Origin: Clostridia bacterium
GTDB lineage: Bacteria > Bacillota > Clostridia > Christensenellales > Aristaeellaceae
Assembly: GCA_017545905.1 (NCBI GenBank)
Contig: JAFWXL010000066.1
Span: 1 to 56,132, forward strand
Direction: 5' to 3'
Length of the DNA stretch: 56,132 nt
Part shown: one piece after another, positions 41,907 to 50,328 of the stretch
Position numbering within the stretch: position 1 is the stretch's first letter
How the letters are laid out: every line of letters starts with the position of its first letter
Notes under the pieces: model-generated
The model's database searches: none
What the model was told of the DNA's origin: nothing
The model's input: only the letters and a program-made list of their open reading frames with translations
Made by a program: the position numbers and the translations under genes

Positions 41907-43218
41907 TACCCAGCGCATGCCGTTCAAGCGGCTGCGCGGCGGAATGTCCCGCCTTCTCGCCGATAAGCGCTTTACGCTGCTCATTTCTCTGGTGATTGCG
42001 GTGCTTTCGTGGAGCGCGCTGGTCGCTTCCGATTCAACCCTGACCAGACCGAAGACCTTTACCAATGTCTCTGTGAACGTGAACAACGAATCCGCGCTCA
42101 AGAGCCGCGGCTTTATCGTCATGGATGACATCAAGGAGCTCGTACCGGGCGTCCGCATGACGGTTGAGGTTACGCAGCAGAACTATGACCGTGTGACGAG
42201 TACGTCGTACAATCCGCACTTTGACCTGTCGAAGATCGACAGCGAAGGCGTGCACACGCTGCCGCTCAATTTTTCCTCCCAGCTTTACGGCCCAGTGATT
42301 GACTGCCAGCCCAACAGCGTGACGGTGAACGTCGAGCGGTATATCACCCGCCGCGTGCCGGTTGTGCTGGAGCTGACGGGCTTTGAGCAGGAGAACATCT
42401 ATCTGGACAGCTATCGCACTGACCCGAATATGCTGTCCGTATCCGGCCCGCAGTCGCTGGTGAGCAGCGTGGCGCGCGCCGTGGCCAAGCTGGAGCTGTC
42501 CTCGCTGTCGCTGGATCGCATGAGCGACCGCACCGCGCTGGACGTCGAGCTGCAGGATACGGCAGGCAATGTGATCGTCTCTGATAAGCTGCAGATCACC
42601 AACCAGACGGTCATCACCGATTCTGTGATCGTGGAAACGGAAGCCGTTCCGGCGGCAATGGTGCCCATTGCTGTGGAGAGTCTGGTTGTCGGCGAGCCTG
42701 CCGAAGGCTACGAGCTGGTGGGCATTTCCATTGAGCAGGATGCGCTGCGCGTGGCGGCGAAGGAAGAACTGCTGGGTAAGATGGAATTCATCACGACCGA
42801 AACGCCGCTGGATATCACGGGCGCGACGGCGACGATGGACGGATATGTCAAGATCAAGCGCCTGTCCGGTATTGAGAATGCGCTGCCCGGCGAGCTGGCG
42901 GTGACGGCGGAGATCGCCGAAAAGACGATTGAGCGCACGCTGCGCGACGTGGAGATCGAGATTCAGGGCGTGCGCGACGGCCTGAAGGCTAAGCTCTCCG
43001 ACAAGAAGAGCACTGTGCAGCTCACGGGCGGATATGCTTTCATCCAATCGCTTGCGCGTGAGGATGTGCACCTGTTTGTGGATGCGCTGGGCCTTGAAGC
43101 CGGCAGCCACACGCTGAGCGTGCAGATCCGCGTCGACAATGCGCAGGAGTTCACCTGTGCGCTGAGCGTGCCGGAGGTCGCAGTGACGCTCGTGGACACG
43201 GCGCAGGAAAACAAATAA
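41875..43218 (+). CDS. cdaR: CdaR-like YbbR-domain regulator of c-di-AMP synthesis
   Basis: 447 residues: a basic cytoplasmic start, one membrane segment (about 36-55) and about four extracytoplasmic YbbR repeats (for example, VTVNVERYITRRVPVVLELT). In CdaAR systems YbbR proteins bind CdaA and adjust its activity. AAAGGAGG lies before the ATGATG. In many Firmicutes glmM follows as a third gene; here a tandem-repeat array follows instead. Confidence 0.92.
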   Translation: MMNRRPTKKSDTQRMPFKRLRGGMSRLLADKRFTLLISLVIAVLSWSALVASDSTLTRPKTFTNVSVNVNNESALKSRGFIVMDDIKELVPGVRMTVEVTQQNYDRVTSTSYNPHFDLSKIDSEGVHTLPLNFSSQLYGPVIDCQPNSVTVNVERYITRRVPVVLELTGFEQENIYLDSYRTDPNMLSVSGPQSLVSSVARAVAKLELSSLSLDRMSDRTALDVELQDTAGNVIVSDKLQITNQTVITDSVIVETEAVPAAMVPIAVESLVVGEPAEGYELVGISIEQDALRVAAKEELLGKMEFITTETPLDITGATATMDGYVKIKRLSGIENALPGELAVTAEIAEKTIERTLRDVEIEIQGVRDGLKAKLSDKKSTVQLTGGYAFIQSLAREDVHLFVDALGLEAGSHTLSVQIRVDNAQEFTCALSVPEVAVTLVDTAQENK

Positions 43219-43282
43219 TCGCGGGCGATCATTGCCCTTTTCCGGCCGCGGACAGCGACCGGATTTTTTCGATTGAAAAGCA

Positions 43283-43644
43283 TGCAGCGGGCACAGAGCC
43301 GCGCGGCATGGAAAAGGATTTCGGAAGTGGAGGCGGCCACAGGCCGCAAGGAAGCCGGGTAAGCGGACCGGAGAAGACCTTGCAGCGGGCACAGAGCCGC
43401 GCGGCATGGAAAAGGATTTCGGAAGTGGAGGCGGCCACGGGCCGCAAGGAAGCCGGGTAAGCGGACCGGAGAAGACCTTGCAGCGGGCACAGAGCCGCGC
43501 GGCATGGAAAAGGATTTCGGAAGTGGAGGCGGCCACAGGCCGCAAGGAAGCCGGGTAAGCGGATCGGAGAAGACCTTGCGGCGGGCACAGAGCCGCGCGG
43601 CATGGAAAAGGATTTCGGAAGTGGAGGCGGCCACAGGCCGCAAA
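43283..43644. repeat. Tandem array of a 98-base repeat (about 3.7 copies)
   Basis: Units begin at 43283, 43381, 43479 and 43577. Unit differences are single bases (CACAGG/CACGGG, GGACCGG/GGATCGG, TGCAGCG/TGCGGCG). Each holds a perfect hairpin GCGGCCACAGGCCGC (GGGCCGC in one copy) and a CGCGCGG block. 98 is not a multiple of three, so the array is not a coding repeat. The last, truncated unit runs into AAAGGAGCTG, the ribosome site of the next gene. It fills most of the 440-base gap after cdaR. Confidence 0.9.
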
Positions 43645-43658
43645 GGAGCTGAAAGAGC

Positions 43659-44783
43659 GTGGGTACATTTGCTGATTCTCTGTTCACGGTGCTGATGAGC
43701 TGGGTGCGCGCCTTAGTCAATGCAATCTGGGCGCTGTTTTCCTCGGATCACACCACTGTGCTGGAATTCCTTGGCAGGAACTGGCTGATGATCGCGGTAG
43801 TGATCATTGCCGCCGGCCTTGTGATCGACTGGATCATCTGGCTGCTGCGCTGGCAGCCGTATCATCTGTGGGCGCAGAATGCGCGCAGGCTGCTTCGCAT
43901 CGAGGAGCCGCAGGAGGAGGAGCCGGCGGCTGCGCGCGCGCATGCGGCGCAGATGCCGCAGAGAAAAGCGCAGTTCAGCGAGGAGCGTCTCAACAGGACG
44001 CAGGAGATCGAGCCGTTTGCGCCGGACTATGCCGATATCGATGAAGAGGCTGTGCTTGAACAGGCGCAGAGCGTGCCGGATGAATATGCCTATCCGGGCA
44101 TGCGCTATGACAGCACGGCCAGGGAAGAGATGAGCGGCACGCAGCGCTACGGCGCGGTGACGCAGGAGGGTCCGGGCGCCGCAGAGGTGGCGCGCCGCAA
44201 GGCGGAGATCGAAGCATGGCAGCTGCATATGCAGGAAGAGGCGCGTGCGCGCGCTGAGGCCGAGCGTACGCAGCGCGAGGCTGAGCAGGCCGAGCAGGCA
44301 AGACTCGCCAGAGAGGCCTATGAAGCTGAGCAGGCAAGGCTTGCGCAGGCGGAATATGAGCGGCAGCTGGTGGAATACGAGCGCCAGAAGGCGCAGTATG
44401 AACGGGAACTGGCGGAGTATGAGCGCCAGAAAGCCGAATACGAGGCCCGGCTCGCCGCTATGGAGCAGGAGCAGGCGCAGGAGATTTCGCCGCAGCAGAG
44501 GGCGCGCCGCAGAAGGGGAAACACGCCGAGCTACAGCGATTATGTCGCGGGAGAGACGGTTGAGCAGCTGCCCCAGCCGCCGGCATGGCCGCAGGTCGGC
44601 GATGACGCGCCGGCGGCGCAGCATAAGGAGCATAAGCTGCTCAGCCGCATGGCCCGGATGATCGAGCCGGAGCAGGAGGAGCTCGCCGTGCGCACTAAGC
44701 TTCCTCCGCGCGTGAACGTGCAGGACGCTTATAAGCCGGCAGCCTCGCCCAGAAAGCCCGGCAGGCGCAGCCGCAACAGCTGA
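43659..44783 (+). CDS. Membrane protein with a long coiled coil
   Basis: 374 residues, GTG start with AAAGGAG upstream. Two hydrophobic segments (about 5-28 and 42-64) precede a long charged region. From about 185 to 275 it is a glutamine/glutamate/arginine-rich coiled coil with repeats of YERQKAQYERELAEYE type, followed by a basic proline-rich tail. Function unknown; it could be a scaffold at the membrane. It starts 441 bases after cdaR, across the repeat array. Confidence 0.7.
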   Translation: MGTFADSLFTVLMSWVRALVNAIWALFSSDHTTVLEFLGRNWLMIAVVIIAAGLVIDWIIWLLRWQPYHLWAQNARRLLRIEEPQEEEPAAARAHAAQMPQRKAQFSEERLNRTQEIEPFAPDYADIDEEAVLEQAQSVPDEYAYPGMRYDSTAREEMSGTQRYGAVTQEGPGAAEVARRKAEIEAWQLHMQEEARARAEAERTQREAEQAEQARLAREAYEAEQARLAQAEYERQLVEYERQKAQYERELAEYERQKAEYEARLAAMEQEQAQEISPQQRARRRRGNTPSYSDYVAGETVEQLPQPPAWPQVGDDAPAAQHKEHKLLSRMARMIEPEQEELAVRTKLPPRVNVQDAYKPAASPRKPGRRSRNS

Positions 44784-44793
44784 GGAGAAAACG

Positions 44794-46065
44794 ATGAACG
44801 ATATGCTTGCCTTTGTGCTGGAGCAGCTTGCAGCGGGCATCTCCATCCTGCTGATGGGCGCATGCGGCGCAGGGCTGCTGATGCGGTTTGTCCGCGTGCT
44901 GCGCGGGCAGGAGGAGGCGTGCGGCCTTGCTGCAGGGCGGCGCTTTGCGCCGGGTACACAGCTGATGCTCGCGGCGCTTGCGGCGCTCGTGTCAAGGATT
45001 GCACTTTACGTGCTGGCCTATGCCCTTTACCGTCTGCTCAATGCCGGCGGGGACGGCTTTCTTTCCTCGCTGGAATCGCTGTGGACACACTGGGATACGC
45101 GCCATTATACGGCGATTGCGCGGGAAGGCTATACCAGCGTGGGAGATGAACGTCTGCGGCTGGTGTTCTTTCCGCTGTATCCGCTGCTCATGCGTCTGCT
45201 TGCGCCGCTTGCAGGCGGCAGCGTGTTTTACAGCGGCGTGCTGATTTCGCTGGCATGCAGCGCGGGCGCGGCGGCCTGCGTGTATGATCTTTCCTATATG
45301 CATTACGGCAGGGATACCGCAGTGCGAAGCACGGCGTATTTCCTGCTCAGTCCGCTGAGCGTGTTTTTGTGCTGCGTGTATACGGAGGCGCTGTTCATCT
45401 GCCTGACGATGCTGGCTGTTTGTCTGCTGCGGCGCGGGCACAGGTGGCTGGCGGCGCTGTGCGGCATGCTCAGCGCGTTTACGCGCATGCCGGGCGTGAT
45501 CGCGGCAGGATTTCTGATCATCGATTACTTTGGCAGAATACCCAAAAAGAAGGCGGGCGCCAGGGCGCTGCTTGCCTGCGCGGCGCAGGTGATCATCGTG
45601 TTTGGCGGCCTGTTCGCGTATTGGGCGATCAATTACGCCGTGACCGGCGACGCTTTCATGTATCTGACCTATCAGCGAGAAAACTGGTATCAGCAGCCCG
45701 GCTCCTTCTGGAATTCCACGGCCAATACGATGCATTATTTCCTCGGCGGCGCGGGCGAGAGCGACTGGCTGTGGACGTGGGGCTTCCAGCTGCTGTGCAT
45801 GTTTGGCGTGTATCTGCTGCTTTGCTTTGGCGCGGGGCGAATTCCGTTTGATCTGGCGGCATACAGCTTTGTCTATACCGCCGTCGTCCTTTCGCCGACG
45901 TGGCTGCTTTCCGGCGCGCGGTATCTGTATGCGCTGTGCGCGCTGCCCATGCTGCTGGCACGCATGCGAGCAGGCAGGACAGAACATCTGCTGCTGCTTG
46001 TGCTGTCAGGCGTGCTGCTGGTCGTCTGGACGTTCGGGTTCACCATCGCAGTTCAAGTGCTCTAG
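44794..46065 (+). CDS. PIG-V-like GT-C mannosyltransferase-type membrane protein
   Basis: 423 residues with about ten membrane segments. The motif HWDTRHYTAIAREGY (about 102-116), with aspartate early in the first external loop, is the mark of the PIG-V/DUF family of GT-C transferases using lipid-linked sugars. Sugar and acceptor are unknown. Ten bases separate it from the coiled-coil gene, so the two are probably co-transcribed. Confidence 0.8.
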   Translation: MNDMLAFVLEQLAAGISILLMGACGAGLLMRFVRVLRGQEEACGLAAGRRFAPGTQLMLAALAALVSRIALYVLAYALYRLLNAGGDGFLSSLESLWTHWDTRHYTAIAREGYTSVGDERLRLVFFPLYPLLMRLLAPLAGGSVFYSGVLISLACSAGAAACVYDLSYMHYGRDTAVRSTAYFLLSPLSVFLCCVYTEALFICLTMLAVCLLRRGHRWLAALCGMLSAFTRMPGVIAAGFLIIDYFGRIPKKKAGARALLACAAQVIIVFGGLFAYWAINYAVTGDAFMYLTYQRENWYQQPGSFWNSTANTMHYFLGGAGESDWLWTWGFQLLCMFGVYLLLCFGAGRIPFDLAAYSFVYTAVVLSPTWLLSGARYLYALCALPMLLARMRAGRTEHLLLLVLSGVLLVVWTFGFTIAVQVL

Positions 46066-46072
46066 CATATGA

Positions 46073-46118
46073 AGACCGCCGCGAAGCGTACACGGGGGCA
46101 GAGGAGAAGTCCCCGTAA
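46073..46118 (+). repeat. End-module repeat (copy H)
   Basis: GACCGCCGCGAAGCG then ACACGGGG with a partial CCCCGT partner, ending just before the AAAGGAGG site of the kinase gene. It is shorter and more diverged than the other copies. Confidence 0.45.
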
Positions 46119-46129
46119 AGGAGGATGCC

Positions 46130-47059
46130 ATGATTCACGTGCTGTGCCCGAATCCGGCTATCGATAAGCTCTATGCGATCGACGGCTTTGCGGCGGGCGA
46201 GGATTATCCCGGCCAGCGACCGGCGGTGCGCTTTGGCGGCAAGGGCGTCAATGTGGCGCGTGTGCTCAGCCAGCTGGGCGAAAGCGTTCATCTGTATGCG
46301 TTCATGGGCGAGGAAAGCGAGACGGGCTTTCGCAGGGAGATGGAGCGCCGCTGTGCATGTACATTTGTGACGACCGGCGGTGCATGCCGCACAACGGTGA
46401 ATATCATCGACCGCATGAACGGGCGCGAGACCGTGATCACGGAAAGCGGCCCGGCGGTGACGCAGGCGCATGTGCAGACGATGCTTGATGCGCTGGAAGA
46501 GAATGTGGGCGCCGGCGATATCGTGGCCTGTTCGGGCTCAATCATCGCGGGCGCGCCGCAGGATCTCTATGCCCGGGTGAGCCGGCTGTGCGAACAAAAG
46601 GGCGTGCGCTGCGCGCTGGATACCAACGCCAGAACGCTGCCTGCGTCGCTGGAGGGCGCATCCTATGCGCTGGGCAAGCCCAATGAGCGCGAGCTGTGCG
46701 CGCTGCTTGGCAGGGCGCGCACGCAGGAGCCGGTGACGATTGCCGCCTGTGCAGGGGCGCTCATGCCGCCCTTCGACGCGCTGCTGGTTTCTATGGGCGC
46801 GCTTGGCGGCGTGTGGGCCGACCGGGATGCGGCGTATCTGGCGCGTGTGCCGGATGTACGGGTGGTTTCCACCGTCGGCAGCGGAGATGCGGCGCTTGCC
46901 GGCGCGCTGCGCGCGATGTCGCTGGGGCTGCGCTGCGATCAGGCGCTGCGACTTGCGATGGCCTGCGGCGCGGCCAATGCGATGCGCGGCGAGGTCGGCA
47001 GCGTGAAAAAGGAAGATGTGGACGCTGTCGCAGAACGGATTGAGATCAGCAGGATATAA
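46130..47059 (+). CDS. PfkB-family hexose kinase (1-phosphofructokinase type)
   Basis: 309 residues with family features: NPAIDKLYAIDGFAAGEDY near the start, FGGKGVNVARVLSQLGE (about 36-52), and the catalytic GSGDAALAGALRA (about 248-260), where the usual GAGDS is GSGDA. The closest types are 1-phosphofructokinase and tagatose-6-phosphate kinase; the exact sugar is not known. AAAGGAGG precedes the ATG. The YiaK-like gene follows after 18 bases. Confidence 0.85.
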   Translation: MIHVLCPNPAIDKLYAIDGFAAGEDYPGQRPAVRFGGKGVNVARVLSQLGESVHLYAFMGEESETGFRREMERRCACTFVTTGGACRTTVNIIDRMNGRETVITESGPAVTQAHVQTMLDALEENVGAGDIVACSGSIIAGAPQDLYARVSRLCEQKGVRCALDTNARTLPASLEGASYALGKPNERELCALLGRARTQEPVTIAACAGALMPPFDALLVSMGALGGVWADRDAAYLARVPDVRVVSTVGSGDAALAGALRAMSLGLRCDQALRLAMACGAANAMRGEVGSVKKEDVDAVAERIEISRI

Positions 47060-47077
47060 GCATATGGAGGCTGCGCG

Positions 47078-48088
47078 ATGATTTATGTGACCTATGAAGA
47101 GGCTGTGGCGAAGATGACGCGCGGCCTTTGCCGCTATATGGATGAAGAGACGGCGGCGCGCTTTGCGGAGATTTTTGCCGGGAATTCGCTTGATGGCGTA
47201 TACAGCCACGGCATGAACCGCTATCCGCGCTATCTGGACGACATGGAAACCGGACTGTGCGACGCGCGCGTGACGCAGGCGCAGCGCGTATCCGGGCTGG
47301 GCGGTCTGGAGGTATGGGATGCGCATTTCGGCGTAGGCCCGCTGATCGCGCAGCAGATGGCAGAGCGCGCCATTGAGCTGGCGAAGACGCACGGCATTGC
47401 CTGCGTGGCCCTGCGCAACAACAGCCACTGGCTGCGCGCGGGCCGCTACGGCCTGATGATGGCCGATGCGGGCATGATGGGCATCTGCATGACCAATACA
47501 TGCATGAATCTCGTCGCCTACGGCGCGAAAGAACCGTCCACGGGCAACAATCCGATCACCTTTGCGATTCCGCGCAGGGCGGGCAGCCTGGTGATGGATA
47601 TGGCAGTGAGCCAGTATGCCTTTGGCAAGCTGGAGATCATGGCGCAGGAGGGCGGCATGCTCGATACGGCCTGCGGCTACGACATGGATGGCAACCTGAC
47701 CAATGATCCGAAGAAGATCACGGAAAGCAAGCTGATGACGCCGATGGCCCTGTGGAAGGGCAGCGCGCTGTCGATCATGATCGACCTGATGGTATCGATG
47801 CTCTCGCTGGGCAGAACGTCGCTGGAGATCGGCAGACCGAATGACGGAGAAAAGGGCATGAGCCAGATGTTCATCTGTATGAATCCCGCTGCTGTGATCG
47901 ACATGGACAAGGCGGAGGCGCAGATGGAGCGGACCGTCGCATTCCTTGGCAGCCTTGAGCCGAAGGACGGAATGCACGGCGTGCATGCGCCGGGCGAGAA
48001 TCTGGAAAAGACGCGCATCCAAAACCGTGAGCGCGGCATTCCGGTGACCGAGGGCACGTGGCAGAAGATTCTGGATGCGGCAAAGTAA
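47078..48088 (+). CDS. YiaK-like Ldh_2 family dehydrogenase
   Basis: 336 residues: SHGMNRYPRYLDDMETGL (about 43-60), NNSHWLRAGRYGLMMADAG (about 111-129), GNNPITFAIPR and GSALSIMIDLM match the malate/L-lactate dehydrogenase type 2 family. They most resemble 2,3-diketo-L-gulonate reductase (YiaK). It reduces a 2-keto acid with NAD(P)H. Together with the PfkB kinase it forms a two-gene sugar catabolic operon. Confidence 0.88.
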   Translation: MIYVTYEEAVAKMTRGLCRYMDEETAARFAEIFAGNSLDGVYSHGMNRYPRYLDDMETGLCDARVTQAQRVSGLGGLEVWDAHFGVGPLIAQQMAERAIELAKTHGIACVALRNNSHWLRAGRYGLMMADAGMMGICMTNTCMNLVAYGAKEPSTGNNPITFAIPRRAGSLVMDMAVSQYAFGKLEIMAQEGGMLDTACGYDMDGNLTNDPKKITESKLMTPMALWKGSALSIMIDLMVSMLSLGRTSLEIGRPNDGEKGMSQMFICMNPAAVIDMDKAEAQMERTVAFLGSLEPKDGMHGVHAPGENLEKTRIQNRERGIPVTEGTWQKILDAAK

Positions 48089-48116
48089 AAAAAGCGCCCC
48101 GATAAGGGGCGCTTTT
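48089..48116 (+). terminator. Intrinsic terminator after the YiaK-like gene
   Basis: AAGCGCCCC / GGGGCGCTT hairpin followed by TT. Confidence 0.85.
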
Positions 48117-48161
48117 GCATGGGCCGGTTCAGCAGGCGGATATCTGCGCCGCTGATCCGGC

Positions 48162-48695
48162 TCAGCAGGGTTTGTAGATGAGCCTGTGCTCGGCGCAGGC
48201 CCATGCATCCATGGAGGCAGTGCGCAGCTGGATTTCCGCCGGCACGCAGTAGGTCTGGCCGCCCAGACAGACAGGCACCCGCACAATCAGATGCAGGCTG
48301 CGGTAGCCGCTTTGCTTGGGCGCGGCGATGTAGTCGTGTACATCCTCAAGGCGCAGTGCGCAGCGGCCGAGCAGCACGGCGGCAAAGCTGTACACCGCCT
48401 GCCGGTCCGTCAGCACGGCACGAAGGCCTGCGACGTCGTGCAGGGCGGCAACAGCGGCTGCGGGCGTTTCGGGCAGGCCTTTTCTGCGGAGTTTTTCACG
48501 GATGGAGGATGCGGTTTTCAGGCGGTAGCTTACGGTGAGCACGCGGCAGGGCATCTGCCGGCGCGCATCGCCCAGCAATGCGAGCGCAGCGCAGGCTGCA
48601 GCTTCGTAGGGCGCGTAGAATTCACCGCAGAACTCGGTATCTCGGACGGGATGCCCGGCATGGTCCGGCTTTTGTGCATAAGCGCTTTCTGGCAA
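48162..48695 (-). CDS. Small alarmone synthetase-like RelA/SpoT-domain protein
   Basis: 177 residues with only a synthetase domain: the ATP-binding block YRLKTASSIREKLRRKG (about 56-72), DVAGLRAV (about 90-97), DYIAAPKQSGYRSLHLIV (about 120-137) and EIQLRTASMDAWACAEH (about 153-169). No hydrolase, TGS or ACT domain. It therefore probably makes (p)ppGpp but cannot degrade it, as in RelQ/RelP. TTG start with GAGGTG upstream. It is a lone gene in the minus orientation. Confidence 0.85.
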   Translation of the reverse strand: MPESAYAQKPDHAGHPVRDTEFCGEFYAPYEAAACAALALLGDARRQMPCRVLTVSYRLKTASSIREKLRRKGLPETPAAAVAALHDVAGLRAVLTDRQAVYSFAAVLLGRCALRLEDVHDYIAAPKQSGYRSLHLIVRVPVCLGGQTYCVPAEIQLRTASMDAWACAEHRLIYKPC

Positions 48696-48851
48696 TGTTG
48701 TTCACCTCGGATGACTTGATGATGGTGACCATGATACGCCCGATAGATTGACGGGATGCGGCGCGGCGCAGGCGGAAATGTGAGCAATCATGAAATCAAC
48801 GCTTCCCAAGAATATGCCGGGAAAGGCGCAATTATGATGCAAAGGTTTTGC

Positions 48852-48880
48852 TGTACAGAACCGGTTTTATCACGTATAAT
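48852..48880 (+). promoter_or_regulatory. Promoter of the GT-C trio
   Basis: TGTACA, 17-base spacer, TATAAT, 35 bases upstream of the first gene. Confidence 0.55.
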
Positions 48881-48915
48881 GAGGATGGACTTTTATGCGG
48901 GAAAGGATATATGAC

Positions 48916-50328
48916 ATGAATAAGAATATTGTGAGCGACGCGCTGCGCAAAGGGCTTGGCAAAACGCCCGGCCGTCTTGTGCGCGTGCTTGAGCTGGTGC
49001 TGGCTACAGCCGTGTTCTTTGTGTTTGCGCGCTATGCGCGATATGCGAAGATCGACGATTTCAGCGGCTATAGGGTCAGCGAAATGCAGGTGTTTTCCGG
49101 CGTAGTGTTCAGCGTGATCTTTGCCGCGGCCTATGCCGTGCAGCTGCGCGCGGGGAGAAAGCTGCCCGCGTATATGCATGTGCTGCTGGCTGTGATCACA
49201 GGCCTGATCCTGCTGAGCAAGATTTCGCTGCTGGATTACGTCAGCGACGACTACGATATCTTCCTGGCCAACTGGATCTATGAATACTCGCAGATGGGAT
49301 GGAAGCAGGGCCTTGGCACGTACATCGGCAGCGACTATACGCCGCCTTATCTGTACCTGATGCAGATCATCTCCCGCGTGCAGGATTATCCGCCGCAGTA
49401 TCTGGTGAAGGCGATTTCCATGGCCTTTGAGGTGCTCATGGCGTATGCGCTGATGCAGCTCGCTTCGCTCAAAGTCAAGGGCGAGGGCGCGCGGCTGATG
49501 ATCTTCCACATCGCCTGCCTGCTGCCCACGGTTGTCTTCAACGGCGCATACTGGGGCCAGTGCGACGTGATCTATACGTCCCTGTGCCTGATGGCGCTGT
49601 ATATGGGCATGACCCGGCGCTCGGCGCGCAGCATGATTTTCTTTGGCATGGCGCTGTCGTTCAAGCTGCAGACGGTGTTCTTCATGCCGGTAATGCTGCC
49701 GCTGTGGCTGAAAAAGCAGATCAAGCTTCGCCATCTCGTGCTCATTCCCGTCAGCTACATGGTCATGATGATTCCGGCGCTGTGGGGCGGCAAGTCTCTC
49801 CACCATGTGCTCACCGTCTACCTGCAGCAGGCGGGCCAGTACAACTTCATCACCATGAACGCGCCGAACCTGTATCAGTTCCTGCCGGATCTGGATAAGG
49901 AGATGCTCTATAACATGTTCAGCCCGATGGCGCTGGCGGTGGGCTTTGCCTGCGTGATGGCCATGTGCGCGCTGGTGACGGTGTACAGGGAGCGCCTGAC
50001 GGACGATTCCACAGTGCTGGTGTGCCTGCTGATGCTCTCGGGTATTCCCTATTTCCTGCCCAAGATGCACGAGCGCTACACCTTCGGTGCGGATGTGCTT
50101 TCGCTGGTTGCGGCGGCGTATCTGCCGCGCAGGCGCGTGCTGCTGCCGCTGTGCTTCGGCTTTGCATCCTATGTGGCGTATACGGCGGGCCTGCCCGGCG
50201 ATCGGATCATGGATCTCAAGTTTGCGGCGATGTTCCAGGGCGTCGGCGTGGCGCTGACGGCGGCGGAGCTGTGGCGCAGCCTGAATGAAAAGAAGGACCA
50301 TGCCGTGACGGCGGAGGTGAAGGCATGA
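48916..50328 (+). CDS. GT-C-type multi-pass glycosyltransferase homologue, copy 1
   Basis: About 470 residues with about ten membrane segments. The block SDDYDIFLANWIYEYSQMGW has acidic residues where GT-C enzymes (Gpi18-like mannosyltransferase group) place catalytic aspartates, and the late block KMHERYTFGAD is conserved. Sugar and acceptor unknown. ATG at 48916 has AAAGGA eight bases upstream. It overlaps the next gene by four bases (ATGA). Copies 2 and 3 are paralogues. Confidence 0.78.
   Translation: MNKNIVSDALRKGLGKTPGRLVRVLELVLATAVFFVFARYARYAKIDDFSGYRVSEMQVFSGVVFSVIFAAAYAVQLRAGRKLPAYMHVLLAVITGLILLSKISLLDYVSDDYDIFLANWIYEYSQMGWKQGLGTYIGSDYTPPYLYLMQIISRVQDYPPQYLVKAISMAFEVLMAYALMQLASLKVKGEGARLMIFHIACLLPTVVFNGAYWGQCDVIYTSLCLMALYMGMTRRSARSMIFFGMALSFKLQTVFFMPVMLPLWLKKQIKLRHLVLIPVSYMVMMIPALWGGKSLHHVLTVYLQQAGQYNFITMNAPNLYQFLPDLDKEMLYNMFSPMALAVGFACVMAMCALVTVYRERLTDDSTVLVCLLMLSGIPYFLPKMHERYTFGADVLSLVAAAYLPRRRVLLPLCFGFASYVAYTAGLPGDRIMDLKFAAMFQGVGVALTAAELWRSLNEKKDHAVTAEVKA

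Noticed and set aside
43283-43644. Possible CRISPR array
   Set aside because: Whole 98-base units repeat with almost no unique spacer sequence, and there are no cas genes.
42034-43668. Long minus-strand frames antisense to cdaR and through the 98-base repeats, with a repeated proline/serine-rich product
   Set aside because: Long antisense frames are common at this GC content. The repeat is out of phase every unit, there is no ribosome site, and cdaR on the plus strand has clear homology.
23183-48843. A 17-base sequence CGCAATTATGAAGCAAA near two promoters (23183 and 48827) with one mismatch
   Set aside because: By chance several such near-matches are expected within 56 kb, and the spacing to the two promoters differs.
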